A stretch of 22,565 nucleotides of DNA from contig JBBQBQ010000022.1 of NCBI GenBank assembly GCA_038317685.1, positions 1-22,565 on the forward strand. Reading direction: 5' to 3'. A program made the translations under genes and the position numbers. The notes under the pieces were generated by a model. The model saw nothing but the letters and a program-made list of their open reading frames with translations, searched no databases and was not told the origin of the DNA. Positions within the stretch are counted from its first letter, which is position 1; every line of letters starts with the position of its first letter. Positions 18,474 through 22,565 of this stretch are shown here, in pieces. The DNA comes from JBBQBQ01 sp038317685 (GTDB lineage: Bacteria > Desulfobacterota > Desulfuromonadia > Desulfuromonadales > DDH964).

Positions 18474-19739
18474 ATGGACCGCGAGAGAACCTTCAAGGAT
18501 CATTTTCCCAGCCGGCGCGACCCTATGAGCCGGTGCAGGACCGTCCTCGATCCGGGGCTGATCCGCAGCGGCACCAACACCTTCCGCCGCACCAACCTGG
18601 CCTTCTTCGCCGCCGGCTTCGTGACCTTCATCACCCTCTACGACGTGCAGCCCCTGCTGCCGGTCTTTTCCCGGGAATTCAACCTGCCGCCGGCCCTCGG
18701 CAGCCTCCCCTTGTCGGTCGCGACGGCGGCCCTGGCCCTCACCATGCTCTTCTCCGGGACGATCTCCGAAACCTGGGGACGCAAGCGGATCATGGTCCTC
18801 TCCCTCTTCTGCACCTCCGTCCTGGCGCTCCTGACCGCCTTTTCCAATGGTTTCGCGGAACTGCTGGCGATCCGCCTGCTGCAGGGGATGGTCCTGGCCG
18901 GCCTGCCTTCGGTGGCGATGACCTACCTGAGCGAGGAGATCGAACCCCGTTCCATCAGCTCCGCCATGGGCCTCTACATCAGCGGCACCGCCATCGGCGG
19001 CATGAGCGGCCGGATCTTCTCCGCCGCCATGGCCGAAGCCACCTCCTGGCGGCTGGCCTTCGCCGTCATCGGCGTGGCCTGCCTGGCTTTAAGCGGATAT
19101 TTCGCCCAGGCCCTCCCCGCCGCCAGCCACTCCCCTCGCAGGCCCTTCGGGGTCGGTTACCTCTTCACTTCCCTTTACCGCGCCCTTCAGGAGCCGGGCC
19201 TGCGCTGCCTCTACGGCCTCGCCTTCCTCGGCATGGGAGGGTTCGTCACCCTCTACAACTACATCACCTTCCGCCTCCTCGCCGCCCCCTACCTCCTCAG
19301 CCAGACGGCGGTGAGCCTGATCTTCCTGGTCTACCTCCTCGGCTCCTTAAGTTCCTCGGTTATGGGCCGGCTGGCCGGGCGGCTCGGCCGTAGCGCCACC
19401 GTCCGGGCCGGCCTCGCTCTCATGGCCGGAGGCCTGCTGCTGACCCTGGCGGCGCCGGTGCCGGTCGTCGTCGCCGGGGTGGGAATCTTCACCATCGGTT
19501 TTTTCGGCGTCCATACCGTCGCCTCCAGCTGGGTCGGCCGCCGGGTCCCGGCCAGCCGCGCTCAGGCGTCCTCCCTCTACCTCTTCTTCTACTATCTCGG
19601 GTCGAGCATCTTCGGCACTGCGGGCGGATATTTCTGGACGGCGGCGGGATGGCCCGGGGTGGCGGGGCTGGTTGGCGGGCTGCTGCTCGGGTCTTTCGTC
19701 CTGGTGGGGCGACTGACCGCCTTGCCGGAACGGGAGTAA
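18474..19739 (+). CDS. MFS transporter (YnfM-like, 12-span)
   Basis: This 421-residue protein starts at ATG 18474, with GGAGAG just upstream; TTG 18417 and ATG 18525 are in frame but less well supported. After about 35 polar residues there are twelve hydrophobic segments in two halves. The MFS loop 2-3 motif is present as SGTISETWGRKRIM, and a loop-4 R-x-LQG-type motif as IRLLQGMVLAGLPSVAMTY. The pattern resembles the YnfM/AraJ-like proton-driven exporters. The likely role is efflux of a small metabolite or drug under control of the divergent LysR regulator; the substrate is not evident. Confidence 0.9.
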   Translation: MDRERTFKDHFPSRRDPMSRCRTVLDPGLIRSGTNTFRRTNLAFFAAGFVTFITLYDVQPLLPVFSREFNLPPALGSLPLSVATAALALTMLFSGTISETWGRKRIMVLSLFCTSVLALLTAFSNGFAELLAIRLLQGMVLAGLPSVAMTYLSEEIEPRSISSAMGLYISGTAIGGMSGRIFSAAMAEATSWRLAFAVIGVACLALSGYFAQALPAASHSPRRPFGVGYLFTSLYRALQEPGLRCLYGLAFLGMGGFVTLYNYITFRLLAAPYLLSQTAVSLIFLVYLLGSLSSSVMGRLAGRLGRSATVRAGLALMAGGLLLTLAAPVPVVVAGVGIFTIGFFGVHTVASSWVGRRVPASRAQASSLYLFFYYLGSSIFGTAGGYFWTAAGWPGVAGLVGGLLLGSFVLVGRLTALPERE

Positions 19740-19759
19740 CCCTCCCGGGACCGAGGCAC

Positions 19760-19784
19760 AAAAAAAGCCCGCCGAAGCAGGCTT
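19760..19784 (-). terminator. Intrinsic terminator of the ResB gene
   Basis: Read on the minus strand, AAGCCTGC, the tetraloop TTCG and GCGGGCTT form an 8-bp stem (one G-T pair), followed by a T-run (the plus-strand A-run at 19760-19766). It lies 23 bases past the resB stop and also between convergent genes. Confidence 0.8.
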
Positions 19785-19807
19785 GGGTCTCGATGTGAAG
19801 GAAGCGC

Positions 19808-21049
19808 TCAGGAAGACCGTCCGGACTGGCTCAGGGTCTCCTCCAGCCGGTCGAAGGCGATCCGCCCGGATTCGCCGCGGAAGCCGCTCAACGCCACGAA
19901 GAGAATCTCGCCCCCGGCCCGCTTTACCCCCACCGTCCGGCAGGGGACGAGAAATACCGTGAGCAGCCCGCAGAGGAACAGGATGCACCCGACCCAGACC
20001 GCCGGCTTGCCGGGGTCCTTGGAAATCTGGAAGGCTGTCGACCAGGACCCGAATTTATCGCGATTGTAACCGGTCAGGTAGATCGACACCCCGTCATAGA
20101 CCAGCGGCTGGTTGACCTCGATCACCCCCCGGGTCAATAACCGCCCCTCGTCCAAGAGGGTGACCTCGCTGTGGAACTGCCTGACGACCGGGGTCCGGAA
20201 GACCACCGGTTTGATGATCCCCCCGGGGTCGACCCGGTTGGGAAACTCCTGGTGTCCGCTCAGAGCCCGGTATTCGCCGAGTTTGACCCCATTGCGGGCA
20301 ATCCCCAGGAGGAGCTGCTCACCCTCGGGGATAAATTTGAGGACCGTGGCCGTCATCCCCGGAGCCGGCAGCGCCACCGTCTCCCCTTCCCGGGCGGTGT
20401 AGGTTGCCAGCCTTTGGCGGGTGGCCGGATCGATGACCACGAATTTGACGGCGATCGGGTAATAGACCGGTTCGAAATGGTCGAGGCGAAGGGTGAAGCC
20501 GAGGGGAACGTTCGCCTGGCGGTTCCAGTCGAAAAACTGGCGGCTGCTGTCACCGACATACAGGTTGAGGGTGCCGACGAAACCGAGGTTGGAGGAAAAA
20601 GAACCCGCCATGATCAGCAGCACCGACAGGTGGACCAGCGTCGACCCCCAGCGCCCCGGGCGCCCCCGCTCCCCAAGCAGGGCGCCGTCCCGCTCCGTCA
20701 CCCGGTACCTCTGCGCGGCCAGGGTCTCGGCAAGCCGTCCGAAGCTGGCCCGACGCGGCAGGACAAATCGCCGGCTGGCGATATAGACCCGCTCGGAGTG
20801 GAGAGTGTCGAAGGCGGCAGCCCGGTCGCGGAGGTTGCGACCAATGGTGCGCAGGGTGCAGACGCCGAGGTTGAGAGCCAGCAGGCCCAGCAGAAGGCGA
20901 AAGCCGAGGCTCTGGTAAAAGACCTCGTAGCGAAAAACCGCCAGTCCCCCTTCCCGGGCCGGCCAGACGGTTCCGTAGATCGATATCAGCGCCAGCCCGA
21001 GGAGCAGCGTCAGGGTCAAACGCAGGGAGCTGAAGAAACGGATCAGCAT
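19808..21049 (-). CDS. resB: ResB-like cytochrome c biogenesis protein
   Basis: The protein has 413 residues from ATG 21049; a GTG two codons earlier (21055) is also possible, and neither has a strong ribosome-binding site. Four membrane spans are visible: about 8-26, 48-66, 135-154 and near the C-terminus at about 357-377. The third carries a His (STLVHLSVLLIMAG) of the kind conserved in ResB, and a large extracytoplasmic domain lies between spans three and four. ResB works with CcsA/ResC in System II to move heme out and attach it to CXXCH apocytochromes. No CcsA/ResC gene is in the window. A CXXCH protein is encoded at 3337-4257, so such a system is needed in this cell. Confidence 0.88.
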   Translation of the reverse strand: MLIRFFSSLRLTLTLLLGLALISIYGTVWPAREGGLAVFRYEVFYQSLGFRLLLGLLALNLGVCTLRTIGRNLRDRAAAFDTLHSERVYIASRRFVLPRRASFGRLAETLAAQRYRVTERDGALLGERGRPGRWGSTLVHLSVLLIMAGSFSSNLGFVGTLNLYVGDSSRQFFDWNRQANVPLGFTLRLDHFEPVYYPIAVKFVVIDPATRQRLATYTAREGETVALPAPGMTATVLKFIPEGEQLLLGIARNGVKLGEYRALSGHQEFPNRVDPGGIIKPVVFRTPVVRQFHSEVTLLDEGRLLTRGVIEVNQPLVYDGVSIYLTGYNRDKFGSWSTAFQISKDPGKPAVWVGCILFLCGLLTVFLVPCRTVGVKRAGGEILFVALSGFRGESGRIAFDRLEETLSQSGRSS

Positions 21050-21163
21050 GGTCACTCGCTTAAAAAGGGCAGCGGCCGCCGGAAGGGGGTCGCCAGCGTG
21101 GGTTCAAAGCAACCAGGCAGCGCCTCCGGGCCACTATAGGTCGCGCACCCCGGGACCACAAGC

Positions 21164-21412
21164 TCAGAATCCCGGATAAAGGCCGACCGGCGGGTCGGGA
21201 GCGGCGACGAGACCAATCTCGGCGCCGAGCGCCGCCAACAGAGAGGCGACGTCCGTCTCCCGGGAGGCCGGCCAGGCGATCTCCACCAGCCCCGCCCCCG
21301 GGTCAAGGGTGCGCACCCACAGGAGCCCGTCATAAGCTTCGGTGATGAAGCGCAGATAGCCGATTTCGGCCTTGGCGAGCTGGTAACAGCGGCGTTGGAA
21401 CGGCTCCGGCAT
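21164..21412 (-). CDS. DUF4911 domain protein
   Basis: The protein has 82 residues from ATG 21412 (MPEPFQRRCYQL). An earlier in-frame ATG at 21466 would overlap the alanine dehydrogenase promoter and has no ribosome-binding site; the chosen start has only a weak one. The pattern AEIGYLRFITEAYDGLLWV, TLDPGAGLVEI and a C-terminal helix matches short DUF4911 proteins of delta-proteobacteria. No function is established. The gene lies 114 bp upstream of resB on the same strand. Confidence 0.75.
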   Translation of the reverse strand: MPEPFQRRCYQLAKAEIGYLRFITEAYDGLLWVRTLDPGAGLVEIAWPASRETDVASLLAALGAEIGLVAAPDPPVGLYPGF

Positions 21413-21427
21413 CAGCGTAGATTTCCC

Positions 21428-21456
21428 TTGACCGCGGCGCGGCGAATCGTTATTTT
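21428..21456 (+). promoter_or_regulatory. Candidate promoter of the alanine dehydrogenase gene
   Basis: TTGACC (21428-21433) and TATTTT (21451-21456) are 17 bp apart and about 29 bp upstream of ATG 21485. The segment is AT-rich against a GC-rich background. Confidence 0.45.
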
Positions 21457-21484
21457 TGCTAAACATTTTTTAGTGGAACTGAAA

Positions 21485-22565
21485 ATGATCATCGGCCTCC
21501 CCAAAGAGATCAAAACCCGCGAATACCGGGTCGGGATGACCCCGGCCGGGGTGAGGACCCTGGTCGAAGACGGCCACCAGGTTCTGGTCGAGGCCGGCGC
21601 CGGCCTCGGCAGCGGACTTGGCGACGCCGAGTACCGCGGGGCGGGCGCCACCCTCGTCGACGGACCGGAGCGGGTCTGGGGCGAGGCGGAACTGGTCGTC
21701 AAGGTCAAGGAGCCGCTGGCCGCCGAATTCGACCGATTGCGCCCCGGTCAAATCCTCTTCACCTACCTGCATCTGGCGCCGGCCGCCGATTTGACCCGGG
21801 TTCTTCTGGAACGGCAGGTCACCGGCCTCGCCTACGAAACGGTGCAGCCGGAGGACGGTTCCCTCCCCCTCCTGCACCCGATGAGCGAGATCGCCGGGCG
21901 CATGGCGGTCCAGGTCGGCGCCCACTATCTGCAAAAGGAAGCCGGCGGCAAGGGGGTTCTCCTCGCCGGGGCGCCGGGGGTCCGGCCCGGCAAGGTCACC
22001 ATCCTCGGGGCCGGCACCGCCGGCAGCAATGCGCTGCGCATCGCAGTCGGCATGGGCGCCGAGGTCACCGTCATTGATATCGACCAAAAGCGCCTCGAAG
22101 CCCTCGACGACCATTACAGTAACCGCATTCGCACCCTGATGTCCAACTCCCAGACCATCGATGAGGAAGTCCGCCAGACCGACCTGCTGATCGGCGCGGT
22201 CCTCGTCACCGGCGCCCGGGCCCCGCTCCTGGTGAGCCGGGAACTGGTCGCGGCCATGGGCGAGGGGAGCGTCATCGTCGACATCGCCGTCGACCAGGGG
22301 GGGTGCGTGGCGACGACCCGCGTCACCACCCACGACGACCCGGTCTACAGTGTCGGCGGGGTCTTGCACTACGGCGTGGCGAACATGCCCGGCGCTGTGA
22401 GCCGCACCAGCACCTTCGCCCTGACCAACGCCACCCTCCCCTACCTGCGGCGCCTCGCCGCCGGCGGGATCGAAGCCGTCGCGACCGATGCGGCGCTATG
22501 CAAGGGGATCAACACTTATCGGGGCCGGCACCGCCGGCAGCAATGCGCTGCGCATCGCAGTCGGC
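21485..22565 (+). CDS. ald: Alanine dehydrogenase (3' end missing or chimeric)
   Basis: From ATG 21485 the frame is open to the window edge. The protein begins MIIGLPKEIKTREYRVGMTP, the family N-terminus, with the substrate residues Arg15, Lys74 (VKVKEP) and His95 (TYLHLA). The NAD-binding motif GAGTAGSNA lies at about 175-183 and the catalytic Asp270 in VDIAVDQGG. The enzyme interconverts L-alanine and pyruvate plus ammonia with NAD(H) in the cytoplasm. The match is good to about residue 347 (GINTYRG). After that the reading turns into arginine/glutamine-rich nonsense because the last 47 bases repeat 22005-22051 in another frame. About 20-25 C-terminal residues are therefore not present. Confidence 0.92.
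   Translation, partial: MIIGLPKEIKTREYRVGMTPAGVRTLVEDGHQVLVEAGAGLGSGLGDAEYRGAGATLVDGPERVWGEAELVVKVKEPLAAEFDRLRPGQILFTYLHLAPAADLTRVLLERQVTGLAYETVQPEDGSLPLLHPMSEIAGRMAVQVGAHYLQKEAGGKGVLLAGAPGVRPGKVTILGAGTAGSNALRIAVGMGAEVTVIDIDQKRLEALDDHYSNRIRTLMSNSQTIDEEVRQTDLLIGAVLVTGARAPLLVSRELVAAMGEGSVIVDIAVDQGGCVATTRVTTHDDPVYSVGGVLHYGVANMPGAVSRTSTFALTNATLPYLRRLAAGGIEAVATDAALCKGINTYRGRHRRQQCAAHRSR
22005..22051 (+). repeat. 47-bp direct repeat, copy 1 (inside ald)
   Basis: This stretch encodes the NAD-binding glycine motif of alanine dehydrogenase. It is identical to 22519-22565. Confidence 0.95.
22519..22565 (+). repeat. 47-bp direct repeat, copy 2 (window edge)
   Basis: This is an exact copy of 22005-22051 at an offset of 514 bases, which is not a multiple of 3, so the copy is read out of frame. 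It runs to the last base of the window and may be an assembly-end artefact. Confidence 0.95.

Overview
The window is about 22.6 kb of high-GC, densely coded bacterial chromosome. It most resembles a Desulfuromonadales/Geobacterales-type anaerobe. That is an inference from gene content: an Aquifex-type aconitase, a DUF362/ferredoxin protein, a DUF4911 protein, a ResB cytochrome c assembly factor and a membrane protein joining a c-type heme motif to a cytochrome b5-like domain. I see no rRNA, tRNA, CRISPR array, insertion sequence or phage gene.

Layout. 1-822 (+): the 3' end of a membrane protein, overlapping by 4 bp a secreted staphylococcal-nuclease-like protein. 1008-3065 (+): a large secreted CARDB/Ig-like protein. 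3337-4257 (+): a heme protein with CXXCH, CopD-like membrane and cytochrome b5-like segments, closed by a bidirectional terminator. 4367-9066 (-): two aconitases of different subfamilies in tandem, AcnA first and the Aquifex type second. 9204-10304 (+): an MscS-type channel, ending at a 21-bp perfect hairpin. 10393-15297 (-): a three-gene proteostasis operon made of an SPFH/stomatin-like membrane protein, a 1146-residue protein with two AAA+ modules and a Lon-type protease domain, and a small heat-shock protein. 15524-17151 (+): a DUF362 protein with two [4Fe-4S] motifs, then a small exported protein of unknown function. 17161-17431 (+): a broken gene remnant. 17428-19739: a LysR regulator (-) divergent from an MFS transporter (+), with a 15-bp palindrome between them. 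19808-21412 (-): ResB and a DUF4911 protein. 21485-end (+): alanine dehydrogenase, whose last bases are a 47-bp copy of its own interior.

The most interesting unit is the SPFH / double-AAA+ Lon-like protease / Hsp20 operon. It looks like an alternative membrane-associated protein quality-control machine, analogous in logic to HflKC-FtsH but built from other parts. Its protease gene contains a 10-base and a 9-base homopolymer, so slippage or sequence error could change the product. Other points to check are the Cys-to-Ser change at a cluster-ligand position in the second aconitase, the transglutaminase-like gene relic whose reading runs into the antisense of the LysR 3' end, and the chimeric-looking right edge of the window.
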